Shown: positions 17,992-27,544 of the stretch, piece by piece
How the letters are laid out: each line of letters starts with the position of its first letter
How positions within the stretch are numbered: position 1 is the stretch's first letter
Assembly: GCF_000220505.1 (NCBI RefSeq)
Contig: NZ_AFPJ01000051.1
Location: 36,137-100,136, forward strand
Source: Microbulbifer agarilyticus S89
GTDB lineage: Bacteria; Pseudomonadota; Gammaproteobacteria; Pseudomonadales; Cellvibrionaceae
Reading direction: 5' to 3'
Length of the DNA stretch: 64,000 bases
Position numbers and translations under genes: made by a program
The notes under the pieces: generated by a model
What the model saw: the letters and a program-made list of their open reading frames with translations, nothing else
The model's database searches: none
Told to the model about the DNA's origin: nothing

Positions 17992-19566
17992 ATGACGCTA
18001 CCGAAAACATTCCCCCTGCAGAAAATCCTTTATCGTTGGGCTTACCCCGCGATCATTGCCGTGATGGCGCTGGCACTGTGGCAATACCCCGCGTGGTTTG
18101 GCCCCGAGCTGCCGGAGCAGGCAGAAGTCCAGCAGGAAGAACTGCCAAAATACGGCAGGGCTGAGCGGGAGACGGTGGCAAGAGAGTTCCGCGCGGCCTG
18201 GGTGGCCACGGTGGCCAACATCGACTGGCCGAGCCAGCCGGGTTTGCCGGTAGCGCAGCAGCAACAGGAGGCCATCGCCCTGCTGGACAAGGTTGCTGCG
18301 GCGAACATGAACGCAGTGATTTTTCAGGTTCGCCCGCAGGCCGATGCCCTGTATGCCAGTGAACTGGAGCCCTGGTCTTACTACCTTTCCGGCGAGCAGG
18401 GTAAAGCGCCCGAGCCCTTGTATGACCCACTTGCGTTCTGGATAGAACAGGCCCACCAGCGCGGCCTTGAACTACACGCCTGGGTGAACCCATACCGCGC
18501 CCACCACACCCAGGGCGGCCCTGTATCTGAACACTCCATCGTCAACACCAAGCCGGAGTTGGTCGCAAAGCTGGCCAACGGTATGTACTGGATGGAGCCC
18601 ACCCGGGAAGAAACCATTGCGCATTCGCTATCGGTCATCACGGATATTGTGCAGCGCTACGATATCGATGGCATTCACTACGATGACTATTTCTACCCCT
18701 ACCCTTCCTACAACGAGGGTGCCCCCTTTCCCGACCGTGACAGCTACACCGCCTACCAGCAGCAAGGCGGTCAACTTGGCGTGTCCGACTGGCGCCGAGC
18801 GGCGGTGAACCGTTTTGTTAAAGATATCTACCGTGAAGTAAAACGCATCAAGCCGCACGTGAAAGTCGGTATCAGCCCCTTCGGTATCTGGCGCCCCAAG
18901 TACCCGGAGACCATCGCCGGGTTTGACCAGCATGAGCAGCTCTATGCCGACGCCCGCCTGTGGCTGAATGAAGGCTGGCTGGACTACTTCACGCCGCAGC
19001 TGTACTGGAATATCAACCGCGTGCAGCAGAGCTTCCCCATGCTGCTGGCCTGGTGGCAGGGCGAGAATCATCAGCAACGTCACCTGTGGCCGGGTCTGAG
19101 CAGTAACCAGGTGGAAACAAATCCGGGCATCGACGAGATCATCAACCAGATTCTGTTTACCCGCGCGCTACTGCAAGAACAGACCGGGCAGGTTTTCTGG
19201 AACGTGAAAACGGTGAGTGATAACCCCCGGTTTGCACAAGTGTTGAAAGATACGGTGTTCTACCAGCAGGCCCTGGTGCCCGCCTCACCGTGGTTGGACG
19301 ACACCGCGCCGGCCGCACCGGAGGTGCGCTACCAGTCAAACACAGACGGGTTGAGCGTCAATTGGGAACCACGCGGTGACGAGGCCGCATCCCGCTGGCT
19401 GCTGTACTACCAGACCGGCGGCAAGTGGCAATATCGGATTTTCACCAAAGATATCCACAACCACCAATTCAAACAGCAGGCTGAGGTCTCAGCCATTGCG
19501 GTTGTCGCGGTAGATAGAAATGGATTGGAGAGTGAGCGTGTCGATCTGCAGGTAGCGTATGAGTGA
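17992..19566 (+). CDS. Glycosyl hydrolase-like 10 (GHL10/DUF187) family protein
   Basis: 524 residues from the ATG at 17992 (AAGG about 6 bases upstream). N-terminal signal anchor (about residues 12-32), then a TIM-barrel of the YngK/GHL10 type: EFRAAWVATVANIDWPS, MNAVIFQVRPQADALY, HAWVNPYRAHH, and the acidic IDGIHYDDYFYPYP. A beta-rich C-terminal part (about 430-524) resembles a fibronectin-like module. Family members act on glycans, possibly peptidoglycan-related; the substrate here is unknown. It is divergent from the amidase-like lipoprotein, which would fit a cell-wall role, but that is inference. Confidence 0.85.
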   Translation: MTLPKTFPLQKILYRWAYPAIIAVMALALWQYPAWFGPELPEQAEVQQEELPKYGRAERETVAREFRAAWVATVANIDWPSQPGLPVAQQQQEAIALLDKVAAANMNAVIFQVRPQADALYASELEPWSYYLSGEQGKAPEPLYDPLAFWIEQAHQRGLELHAWVNPYRAHHTQGGPVSEHSIVNTKPELVAKLANGMYWMEPTREETIAHSLSVITDIVQRYDIDGIHYDDYFYPYPSYNEGAPFPDRDSYTAYQQQGGQLGVSDWRRAAVNRFVKDIYREVKRIKPHVKVGISPFGIWRPKYPETIAGFDQHEQLYADARLWLNEGWLDYFTPQLYWNINRVQQSFPMLLAWWQGENHQQRHLWPGLSSNQVETNPGIDEIINQILFTRALLQEQTGQVFWNVKTVSDNPRFAQVLKDTVFYQQALVPASPWLDDTAPAAPEVRYQSNTDGLSVNWEPRGDEAASRWLLYYQTGGKWQYRIFTKDIHNHQFKQQAEVSAIAVVAVDRNGLESERVDLQVAYE

Positions 19567-19619
19567 GCCTCGGCTTGTGGACAGGTTATGGGCGGATCAC
19601 CGCCCATATACCCCGGTGT

Positions 19620-20663
19620 TCAAGCCAGCTGATCTGGGCCGACCTCAACTACCAGTTTGCCGAAGTTTTCACCCTGCAGTAAGCCAATAAATGCTGTGAT
19701 TGCATTTTCAAGGCCTACCACTTTGTCTTCTTTGTATTTGATTTGACCCGACATCAGCCAGGGCACCATGGCCTGCTGGAATTCTTCATAGCGGTGGCCG
19801 TAGTCGTCAAACACGATGAAGCCCTGCATTTTTGCCCGTTTCACCAGTAAATTGCCCATCAGCATGGGCATGCGATCCGGCCCCGGGGGTAAATCCGTTG
19901 CATTGTACTGGGCAATCAAGCCACACAGTGGAATGCGAGCCTTTGGGTTAATTAATGGCAATACCGCATCAAACACCTTGCCGCCGACGTTTTCATAGTA
20001 CACATCAATGCCATCCGGGCAGGCTTTGGCGAGTTGCTCGCCTAGGTCGTCCGCATGGTGATTGAGGCAGGCATCGAAACCGAGTTCATTCACCGCGTAG
20101 TCGCACTTTTCCTGGCTACCCGCTATCCCCACCACGTTACAGCCCTGAATCTTGCCGATCTGGCCCACCAGGCTACCCACCGCACCGGTCGCGGCGGCAA
20201 CCACCAAAGTTTCACCGGCTTTGGGTTGGCCAATATCCATCAACCCCATATACGCGGTGAGCCCGGGCATCCCCAGTACCCCCAGGCCATAGGATGGGTG
20301 GGGCATGGCGCTATCCAGTTTGATCAGCCCCTCGCCATCCGACAGGCTATAGTCCTGCCAGCCGCCAAAGGCCACCACCAGGTCGCCCTTGGTGAAACCT
20401 GCGTGTTTCGATTCCTCCACCCGGCAAATACTGCCACCCACCATTACCTCGTCAATGGCGACTGGGTCGGCATAAGATTTTGCATCACTCATGCGCCCGC
20501 GCATGTATGGGTCAAGCGACAGGTAGATGGTGCGCAACAGAATTTCTCCGTCGCCGGGTGTTGGCACCGCCCCTTCTACCACATTGAAGTTGGCTGGTGT
20601 CGGCGCGCCATGGGGGCGAGCGGCCAGGGTAATCTGACGGTTAACGCTGCGGCTTTGAGTCAT
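19620..20663 (-). CDS. NADP-dependent medium-chain oxidoreductase (CurA-like)
   Basis: 347 residues. Zinc-free medium-chain dehydrogenase/reductase of the leukotriene B4 12-hydroxydehydrogenase / curcumin reductase group: LSLDPYMRGRM near residue 50, AAATGAVGSLVGQIGKIQGCNVVGIAGS as the nucleotide fold, and YYENVGGKVFDAVLPL. Such enzymes reduce the C=C bond of enones with NADPH. Gene follows the DUF429 gene on the same strand after 62 bases, so they may share a transcript. Confidence 0.9.
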   Translation of the reverse strand: MTQSRSVNRQITLAARPHGAPTPANFNVVEGAVPTPGDGEILLRTIYLSLDPYMRGRMSDAKSYADPVAIDEVMVGGSICRVEESKHAGFTKGDLVVAFGGWQDYSLSDGEGLIKLDSAMPHPSYGLGVLGMPGLTAYMGLMDIGQPKAGETLVVAAATGAVGSLVGQIGKIQGCNVVGIAGSQEKCDYAVNELGFDACLNHHADDLGEQLAKACPDGIDVYYENVGGKVFDAVLPLINPKARIPLCGLIAQYNATDLPPGPDRMPMLMGNLLVKRAKMQGFIVFDDYGHRYEEFQQAMVPWLMSGQIKYKEDKVVGLENAITAFIGLLQGENFGKLVVEVGPDQLA

Positions 20664-20725
20664 ACAGGTACCTTTTCAACTGGCGTATTCGCACGAATTG
20701 CTCCCTCATTGAACCTAGCAGAGAC

Positions 20726-21541
20726 TTACGTGTTGTCACCTTCGGGGGGAGTCAGCGCATCCCGTGGCGCAAATATCCAGCCCTCATCCACGGGCGCGTG
20801 CACATCCGGGTGGCTCAGCGTATCGGGCTCACAGTGAAACAACCAAGCAACCAGTGCACACAACAGCGCGTCGCGTTTGTCCTCGTGATCGATGCCAAAT
20901 TCAAAGCCGGCCATATCCCATGCATGCAGCGGGTCTCGCGTATCTTGCACAGGTGCGCCCCGGTAATCCTCGAGTAACTTGTGGACGAGTGGCGATGGCT
21001 TGCATGCGGATGGATAGGCTTCAAACGCTGTGAGTGCAGAACCACCGTGCCAAACCCCGGCGGTTTTAGTTGCAGGGGCGAAACGAGCGAGCACATGCAT
21101 GCCCTTGGTGGCCTGGCTGCCGATCATATCTTTGACCGGAGACAGCGGCCGCAGGCCGTGCCGGAACAGGAATTGTTCGGTATAACGAAACAGGTAGGGG
21201 TTTGTGGCCGACTGATGAATTGCACCGGCCGCCGCGCCACCGGTTACCAGCTGTTGAAAGGCCTGCGAAAAGCCCAAAGGTGTATCGATTGCCAATACCA
21301 CTGGCGGCAGGTCATTGGTGGGCGGGACGCCACAGCACTCGAGTAACGCACGGACCCACGCCTGGGTAGAATCAGCCTCGTTGATCGCCGCACGCAGGTT
21401 ACCGCGCCAGGGGCGACCGAGGACATTGCGCCCGCGATCGAGGATAACCAGCGCATCGCGGCTATTCGCGTTGTTATCGCAGTTCCAGCCGCCCACATCC
21501 CAGCCGACAAACAGCGTCTCAGAATCCTTACCGGTGTGCAT
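20726..21541 (-). CDS. DUF429-like (predicted RNase H-fold) protein
   Basis: 271 residues from the ATG at 21541 (an upstream TTG at 21550 is possible). Features seen: an N-terminal strand FVGWDVGGWNC with two glycines around an Asp, a central VVLAIDTPLGF strand, TAFEAYPSACKPS, and HEDKRDALLCALVAWLF towards the end. These match the spacing of acidic positions in DUF429 proteins, predicted nucleases of the RNase H superfamily. No experimental function is known to me. The call is a motif-level inference. Confidence 0.55.
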   Translation of the reverse strand: MHTGKDSETLFVGWDVGGWNCDNNANSRDALVILDRGRNVLGRPWRGNLRAAINEADSTQAWVRALLECCGVPPTNDLPPVVLAIDTPLGFSQAFQQLVTGGAAAGAIHQSATNPYLFRYTEQFLFRHGLRPLSPVKDMIGSQATKGMHVLARFAPATKTAGVWHGGSALTAFEAYPSACKPSPLVHKLLEDYRGAPVQDTRDPLHAWDMAGFEFGIDHEDKRDALLCALVAWLFHCEPDTLSHPDVHAPVDEGWIFAPRDALTPPEGDNT

Positions 21542-21615
21542 CGCTTCCAAACCAGGTCAATATTGATCCACCTAGGATAAAGGAAGCTGGGGCGGCAAGC
21601 GGAGGAAACGGTGAC

Positions 21616-21789
21616 TCAACGACCTTTTTCTTTGCGAATTTCCTCAATGAAATCCACGGTGATCTCTGAGATACCCCTCTCGCGCGCGGCCGCTTCTACT
21701 TTCTTCTTCACGGTGCCACGCACAAATGCCGGAACAAAGTCCATCGACAGCTCCGCAGCCATATCCCACTTGATCTCAGACTCACTCAT
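21616..21789 (-). CDS. Small PCP_red-domain protein
   Basis: 57 residues from the ATG at 21789 (an alternative GTG at 21801 adds 4). Sequence pattern IKWDMAAELSMDFVPAFVRG, then KKKVEAAARERGISEIT, matches the PCP_red domain (PF08369) found at the C-terminus of the light-independent protochlorophyllide reductase B subunit: a Trp, a VP-x-FVR core, a basic helix, and GxxxIT. Stand-alone versions occur in non-photosynthetic bacteria with unknown function. No chlorophyll genes are near, so a metabolic role in tetrapyrrole synthesis is not implied. Confidence 0.75.
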   Translation of the reverse strand: MSESEIKWDMAAELSMDFVPAFVRGTVKKKVEAAARERGISEITVDFIEEIRKEKGR

Positions 21790-22023
21790 AACACAGCTCA
21801 CTTACACATTATTTGTCAGGTTAGGTATATAACCGGGACCGACAGCTCCGAATGGATGGCGGGCACGATTACATCTATCAAGCCATCGCGCGGACGGTGC
21901 TGCCATGCGGTTTGTCAAAAACGCCTGTGGAAACCTACTTGGCGCCGGAATACTAGGGGCGGTGTCTATACTCGAGTCTCGATTAAGCCGCCAACTTACC
22001 GCAAGCTACCGGAAGAGCCGCCT

Positions 22024-24093
22024 GTGCCTATTTCTCACAATATCCGATGCCCGCTTTTCGTCCTGTTCTTTATTCTCGGTGTCTCGGCGACTTACCCGCT
22101 ACACGCCGCAGACGATGCATCGAAACACTTCGACCCGCTGGGTAAACCGCCATCAGAACACACACTGAAGGTGATTGCCGAAGACAGCGCCAAGCTGCCG
22201 TTTGACGACAAACGCGACTTTGATGAGGCCAACAAAGGGTTTATCGCCAAGCCAGACACCTGGAAGGTAACCGGCCCGGAAGGCAATGTGGTGTGGGACC
22301 TCGACCGTTACGACTTCTTCCGTAGTGACAAGAATTTCCCGAGCATCCATCCGTCGCTGCAACGGGTATCCCGTTTGAATATGAAAGTAGGCCTGTTCGA
22401 GGTGATTCCAGGTTTCTACCAGGTACGCGGTTTTGACCTCGCCAATATCACCTTTGTGCGCGGCAAGACCGGCTGGATCGTACTCGACCCATTAACCGCA
22501 CCGGAGGCTGCAGCCGCGGCCAAGGCACTGGTGGATGCTGAACTGGGAGAGCGCCCGGTGGTGGCGGTGGTGTACTCCCACTCCCATGTGGATCACTGGG
22601 GCGGTGTGCGCGGAATCGTCGATGAAAAGGATGTGCAAGCGGGCAAGGTGAAGATCATCGCACCGCGCGGCTTTATGGAACATGCGGTGTCGGAAAACGT
22701 CTTTGCCGGCAACGCCATGAACCGACGGGTGCAGTACCAGTACGGCACCCAACTACCCGCCAGCCCATTTGGCCACGCCGGCCAGGGCCTGAACATGAAC
22801 GTCGCCAATGGCGCGACCGGCCTGATCTCGCCCACCACAATCATCGAAGACGACTTTGAAACACTGACCGTGGACGGTGTGGAGATGGAGTTTATGAACA
22901 CACCGGGCGGGGAAGCACCCTCGCAGGCGCATATCTGGTTTCCCAAAGACAAAGTCTACTGGACCGGCGAAGACGTGACCGGCGTTTTCCACAATGTGTA
23001 TACCCTGCGCGGCGCACTGGTGCGCGATCCACACGTGTGGTCGCAACATATTAACCGCGCGCTGTACCGCTATGGGCGCAACGCCGAGGTGATGATCGCC
23101 TCCCACCACTGGCCACGCTGGGGCAATGCCCGCGTGCAGGAAGTACTGCGCGGGCAGCGCGACCTCTACGCCAATATGAACAACTACTCGCTGTTCCACG
23201 CCAACCAGGGCGTTACCATCAACCAGATCCACAATGTGTTCGAAACTCCCGAGGGAATCGCCAAGCAGTGGTACAACCGCGGCTACCACGGTTCACCGGA
23301 ACACAACAGTCGCGCGGTAATCAATCGCTACCTGGGCTACTGGGATGGCAACCCGGCCACCCTGATTCCACTGTCACCTGCAGACTCCGCGCCGCTCTAT
23401 GTAAAGATGATGGGCGGCTCCGACAAAATTCTGCGCGAGGGGCAAAAGCTACACGACGCGGGCGAATACTTTCTCGCTCAGGAAATTCTCGACAAACTGG
23501 TACAGGCAGAACCCGATAATCGCAAGGCGCGACTGCTGCTGGCCGACGTCTGGGAGCAAATCGGTTACCAGCAGGAGAACCCCGGCCTGCGCAACAGCTT
23601 TTTGCAGGGTGCGTATGAGCTGCGCAACGGTTTACCCAAGGGTGCCCCGCCAAACTCCAGCAGCCCTGACGTAATCCGGGCCATGACCACCGGGCAGTTC
23701 CTGGATTTTCTCGGCGTGCGCCTCGATCCTGCAAAAGTCGGCAATCTCGGCTTCCGCATGACACTGGTCACACCGGACAATGGAGAGAAATATGCGATTG
23801 AGTTATCCCATGGCACGCTGACCAATATCGAAGGCTTCGAAGCAGACAGCCCAGACGTGACCTTGCGTATCAATCGCTCCGATCTCGAACAGGTCATGAT
23901 GGGCAAGAAGACGCTGAAAGCGACGATTGAAGACGGCACGGCCAAGGCCGATGGCAGCGTACAACTGCTGTATCAGCTCGGCCAGGCGCTGGTCACCTTC
24001 ACGCCGAACTTCCCGATGATCCCGAGTAAAGAATCTGGTGCGGAACGTACGCAAAACCCGTACGAGGCAGTGATCGAATTGCCCGGGGAATAA
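22024..24093 (+). CDS. SdsA-type alkylsulfatase (metallo-beta-lactamase fold)
   Basis: 689 residues from the GTG at 22024, chosen because GGAAGAG lies 6 bases upstream and it opens a signal peptide (about 25 residues, ending PLHA); the longer frame from 21856 adds a non-conserved tail. Binuclear zinc motif HSHVDHWGG at H186, H188, D190, H191; further ligands in the EAPSQAHIWFPKDKVYWTGED stretch. The dimerization domain and a C-terminal SCP2-like domain (about 560-689) complete the SdsA1 architecture. It hydrolyses primary alkyl sulfates to alcohol and sulfate in the periplasm. Confidence 0.93.
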   Translation: MPISHNIRCPLFVLFFILGVSATYPLHAADDASKHFDPLGKPPSEHTLKVIAEDSAKLPFDDKRDFDEANKGFIAKPDTWKVTGPEGNVVWDLDRYDFFRSDKNFPSIHPSLQRVSRLNMKVGLFEVIPGFYQVRGFDLANITFVRGKTGWIVLDPLTAPEAAAAAKALVDAELGERPVVAVVYSHSHVDHWGGVRGIVDEKDVQAGKVKIIAPRGFMEHAVSENVFAGNAMNRRVQYQYGTQLPASPFGHAGQGLNMNVANGATGLISPTTIIEDDFETLTVDGVEMEFMNTPGGEAPSQAHIWFPKDKVYWTGEDVTGVFHNVYTLRGALVRDPHVWSQHINRALYRYGRNAEVMIASHHWPRWGNARVQEVLRGQRDLYANMNNYSLFHANQGVTINQIHNVFETPEGIAKQWYNRGYHGSPEHNSRAVINRYLGYWDGNPATLIPLSPADSAPLYVKMMGGSDKILREGQKLHDAGEYFLAQEILDKLVQAEPDNRKARLLLADVWEQIGYQQENPGLRNSFLQGAYELRNGLPKGAPPNSSSPDVIRAMTTGQFLDFLGVRLDPAKVGNLGFRMTLVTPDNGEKYAIELSHGTLTNIEGFEADSPDVTLRINRSDLEQVMMGKKTLKATIEDGTAKADGSVQLLYQLGQALVTFTPNFPMIPSKESGAERTQNPYEAVIELPGE

Positions 24094-24131
24094 CCCTGTC
24101 TACACACAGTCACTGTCCCGGCCTGAAACGT

Positions 24132-25292
24132 TCAATTCCATAACTGTTTCAGGTCGATGGCGGTCCAGTCGCTGAAGTAATCGGGCACTGGCACTTTCAG
24201 CCACAGGGTGCGCTGGGCAACATCGGTGACCATTTGGTGGGTGGTTAAATCGGCATCCTGCTTGATCGGTTTGGTCGACCCACCATTAGTCGCGAAAGTG
24301 CCATCGTCATTGAACAGGCGCAGGTCCATTAGTTCGCGCACCTTGTCTGCATCCATCGCGCCGGCATTCTCGTTCAAGCGCTCGGTCATGTTCGCAAAAC
24401 GGCGCAGCGAGTTACTCACCGTCTCGCGCTTGCCCAGCCCCCAGTGCTCGCCCATAAATGAATTCACCACAACCAGTGAATGCCCATCGGGTGCACGCAG
24501 ACGATTACCACCGAGGGAAGAACACTCCATGGACACGCCACGGTGTTCATCACCGAGGGTCAGGATCATGGAGGTGCTGGTCAGGATGCCGTTCAGGCGC
24601 ATGACTAGACTCGACAGTGTGTGCGCCTCACTCATCATGTCCGTCAGCTCGTTGAGAATGGAAGGTCGCTCCACATAAACCACAGAGCCGCCCATACTCG
24701 TGCCATCGTGCACATCAAGATACACGCCGTGTTCGTTTATCACGGTAAACGGACAATACATGCCGGGCCAGCCAAGCGCAGCAAAGCGATAGGAACCATC
24801 GGTGGGTTTGCGCACGGTCAACACCTGCGGAAATTCATTGAAGGTTTCGCTCCAGTCCATGTTGCGCCCGATAACCATATTCCCGTTGGCAGAATGTTTG
24901 CCCCAGGACAGGATCGAGGTACAACCGGCGAAGGAATGGCACTTGGACTGGAAGATGCCATATTCCATCACCTGATCGAGCATACAGACTTGCTCCGTCG
25001 GCCAGGATGAACCTTCGGCAACACCGTCGTACCACTGGCGGTTGCGCGTTGAGCAGGAGATGTAGGCGCGTCGCGCCCAACGCTGGATTTCTTCTTGCGT
25101 GAGCGCTCCCGAATCCAGCTGCGGCTGCACCAGTACGTCCCAGGTTTTTTGCATGGCGTCCACCATCAGGGCGCCGTATTGCACCCCCATGTCATGGGAA
25201 CCGCCAGAGAGCACCGGGATCAGGAAGCCATTGCTCTCAAACAGTTTGCCCGCGCCAAAGCTGTACAGTAGTTGCACTGATGCCCCCTTCAT
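24132..25292 (-). CDS. C45-family autoproteolytic acyltransferase/hydrolase
   Basis: 386 residues from the ATG at 25292, a more likely start than 25343. Ntn-hydrolase fold of the acyl-CoA:6-aminopenicillanate acyltransferase group: FAGCTSILSWGK with the predicted cleavage/nucleophile residue C124, then MVIGRNMDW. Such proteins self-cleave before the Cys and hydrolyse amide bonds. No signal peptide is seen. The natural substrate is unknown. Convergent with the alkylsulfatase, 38 bases apart. Confidence 0.75.
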   Translation of the reverse strand: MKGASVQLLYSFGAGKLFESNGFLIPVLSGGSHDMGVQYGALMVDAMQKTWDVLVQPQLDSGALTQEEIQRWARRAYISCSTRNRQWYDGVAEGSSWPTEQVCMLDQVMEYGIFQSKCHSFAGCTSILSWGKHSANGNMVIGRNMDWSETFNEFPQVLTVRKPTDGSYRFAALGWPGMYCPFTVINEHGVYLDVHDGTSMGGSVVYVERPSILNELTDMMSEAHTLSSLVMRLNGILTSTSMILTLGDEHRGVSMECSSLGGNRLRAPDGHSLVVVNSFMGEHWGLGKRETVSNSLRRFANMTERLNENAGAMDADKVRELMDLRLFNDDGTFATNGGSTKPIKQDADLTTHQMVTDVAQRTLWLKVPVPDYFSDWTAIDLKQLWN

Positions 25293-25523
25293 GCAGCCCG
25301 TTTCATTCACCTGTTTCAGTCTAGACTCGCTCCCTCTGGCCAAGTGGCATCCCGGCAGCGCAAGCGTGAGGGCACACGCTCATTTTTTAGGCAAAACCCA
25401 TCCACATGGGCTACCTAGCAAAACCTCAGCAAATTTCCTCAATAGTTAGCGTAATTTCCGCCAAATTCGCGCGATCTGTATTGCGCCGCACCAATTCGAC
25501 GCAATACAATCGCCCCCACAAAA

Positions 25524-25539
25524 TGTGACAGGCGTCACA
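25524..25539. promoter_or_regulatory. CRP/Vfr-type binding site upstream of the pilus operon
   Basis: TGTGA (25524-25528), six bases, TCACA (25535-25539): a perfect CRP consensus palindrome. It is centred about 97 bases before the pilin ATG, in the 336-base gap 25293-25628 whose other content is AT-rich and unremarkable. A class I/II activator position depends on the unmapped transcription start. Confidence 0.75.
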
Positions 25540-25628
25540 CACTAAATGCGAATCGGCACACGCCCGTCCAATTTTAACAAGTTCGAAATCTGACCGATCT
25601 ACCACGGATAACTCCAAGGAACCCCGAA

Positions 25629-26090
25629 ATGAAATCCATCATTGCATCTACCGCCCTGCTGGCACTGGCCTCCACCTCCGCCATGGCTGCAGACTCCATC
25701 CAGATCCCGCTGTCCGGCGTGCTGCCGAAGTCCTGCGACGTCTCCGCCTATATCAATGGCCCCTTCGACGCGCTGGACATGACCTCTACCGAAAAGCAGG
25801 GCTCCGAGTCCCTGAGCCCGGTATGTAACTACGGTGGCACCCTGACCGTAACCTTCAGCTCCGCCAACAATGGCGCGCTGGTGAGCGGCAGCAACACTGT
25901 ACCCTACACCTTCAGCGTTTCTGGCGGCCTGCTGAACAACGCAGCACTGAGCTCCCCCGCCGTTGTCGGCAACTGGCCAGCGGTCGCCAATGGTGCCCAG
26001 ACCCGCTCCATGAGCGTCACCCTGGTAAGCGCTGCAACCGTAGCGGGCACTTACACCGACACCATCACTGCAACTGTGACTCCGAACTAA
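25629..26090 (+). CDS. Major pilin-like subunit (spore coat U / Csu-type)
   Basis: 153 residues. Signal peptide of 20 residues (ending AMA), mature part beginning ADSIQIPLSGVLPKSC. Two cysteines (in PKSCDVSAY and SPVCNYGG) probably form the intrasubunit disulfide of fimbrial subunits. Beta-strand-rich, low in charge, ending TDTITATVTPN, the final strand common in chaperone-usher subunits. First gene of a five-gene operon with two chaperones, usher and tip protein. RBS AAGGA about 8 bases upstream. The subunit's own sequence is weak evidence; the context makes the call firm. Confidence 0.85.
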   Translation: MKSIIASTALLALASTSAMAADSIQIPLSGVLPKSCDVSAYINGPFDALDMTSTEKQGSESLSPVCNYGGTLTVTFSSANNGALVSGSNTVPYTFSVSGGLLNNAALSSPAVVGNWPAVANGAQTRSMSVTLVSAATVAGTYTDTITATVTPN

Positions 26091-26178
26091 GAGTCACAAC
26101 TGCTCCCCTTCGGCCCCGCCTGGTTACCGGGTGAGGCCGAAGCAATCTCTTTACTGGCATCGCTTGGGAATTGACACA

Positions 26179-26856
26179 ATGAAGCTGAAACTGTGCAACC
26201 TGTTTCTGTTCTTGTTCCTGTACTTATCGGGTAGCGCTCACGCCTATACGCTTGAGCCGTCGGTAACGGTCCTGAGCATGCCGGTTGATGCCGGTGGCGC
26301 GACACTGGTGTTGCGCAATCCACGCGATACCGCGCTGCCGGTCATCTTTGAAGTGGCCGAACGCACCATTAACGAAGATGGTTCAGAACTGGCGACGCCC
26401 TCGGACGACCGCTTTATCGTCTTCCCACCACAAGTGGTGGTACAGCCCGGCCAGGCCCAATCCATTCGCATCCAATGGGCCGGCGGCGCACTGGACCAAT
26501 CCAAGTCATTCACCCTGTACGCCAGCGAGCAGCCGCTGAAAATTGAACAGCCGACCCACTCCGGCGTGAAGACACTGTTCCGCATCGGTGCGTCTATCCA
26601 TGTAACTGCAGAACAGTTTTCTCCCAAAGTTGTCGTGAGCGACCATGAAGTGCTGGAAGACGGCACCTCGGTGACGCTTTCCAATGGCGGGGATGAATTT
26701 GTGTATATCGATGATTTGAGCCTGCGCCTCGACAAAATCAACCTGAGCGGGTTCCAGCTGGCCAAGGCCGCAGGTCGCACTTTGCTGCCACCTGGAGGCA
26801 AGCGCACCTTTACCATTCCCGAGCTGCGCGCCCAGCCCTTACTGCAGGAAAAGTAA
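26179..26856 (+). CDS. Fimbrial periplasmic chaperone (first)
   Basis: 225 residues from the ATG at 26179; the frame open from 26131 would put 16 residues before the signal peptide. Signal peptide ends GSAHA. Ig-like PapD-type chaperone: a first domain with LRNPRDTALPVIFEVAERT, the FIVFPPQVVVQPGQAQSIRIQWAG G1/F1 region, and FTLYASEQPLKIE. It escorts subunits through the periplasm by donor-strand complementation. Followed by a second chaperone gene after a single base. Confidence 0.88.
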   Translation: MKLKLCNLFLFLFLYLSGSAHAYTLEPSVTVLSMPVDAGGATLVLRNPRDTALPVIFEVAERTINEDGSELATPSDDRFIVFPPQVVVQPGQAQSIRIQWAGGALDQSKSFTLYASEQPLKIEQPTHSGVKTLFRIGASIHVTAEQFSPKVVVSDHEVLEDGTSVTLSNGGDEFVYIDDLSLRLDKINLSGFQLAKAAGRTLLPPGGKRTFTIPELRAQPLLQEK

Positions 26857-26857
26857 C

Positions 26858-27544
26858 GTGCGGCGACTTCTCGCGGCGCTGCTCTCGAGCGCCATCCTGC
26901 TACCCTCGCTTGTCCACGGCCAGTCGGTGAGCCCGACACGCCTCGACCTGGATTTGCGCGAGGGCAACGAAGCGGTCCTCACCCTGACCGCGACTCACCC
27001 AGCGGCTCAGGCACTGGAACTGAGTGTGCGCCCATACCGCACTGCGCAAGACGCAGAAAAAGCACAGACCCCGTTTTCGGTTTCACCACCGCAACTGCTG
27101 CTGCAACCCGGCGACACCCGGCAGGTACGGGTACGCTGGCATGGCACACAGCAACCGCAACAAAGCCAGTCTTACTACCTGGTGATTGAAGAGCTGAACC
27201 TGCGTACGCGCGACAGCGACGATGCGGGGCAAATCAACCTGCTGACCACATTCAAAATGCCGCTGCATGTGTTTCACGGTGGCGAAGCCACCCTGGTCGC
27301 TACACCCGGCGAATCCCCAGCGACAATCCAGCTCAGTAATACAGGCGCACGCTTTGCACGCCTCAGCCACTATCGCCTGGAAGCAGAAAACACCAGTACC
27401 GATGGCATTACCATCGCTCGCCTGTTGAACCGCGATGCGCTCCTGCCCGGTGAAACAGTTTCGTTGCCAGTGGCAGATCTCGGGCTACCTACCTCGCAAC
27501 TTTCATCACTACGTATTGCGCACGCGCGAAAGGGAGAGGAGTAA
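26858..27544 (+). CDS. Fimbrial periplasmic chaperone (second)
   Basis: 228 residues with GTG start (26858-26860), 1 base after the previous stop. Signal peptide ends VHG. PapD-type features: VSPTRLDLDLREGNEAVLTL, FSVSPPQLLLQPGDTRQVRVRWHG, and SYYLVIEELNL. It differs clearly in sequence from the first chaperone, so this is an old divergence, not a recent duplication. Stop and usher start overlap (TAATG). Two chaperones may serve different subunits, for example the main pilin and the tip protein. Confidence 0.88.
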   Translation: MRRLLAALLSSAILLPSLVHGQSVSPTRLDLDLREGNEAVLTLTATHPAAQALELSVRPYRTAQDAEKAQTPFSVSPPQLLLQPGDTRQVRVRWHGTQQPQQSQSYYLVIEELNLRTRDSDDAGQINLLTTFKMPLHVFHGGEATLVATPGESPATIQLSNTGARFARLSHYRLEAENTSTDGITIARLLNRDALLPGETVSLPVADLGLPTSQLSSLRIAHARKGEE

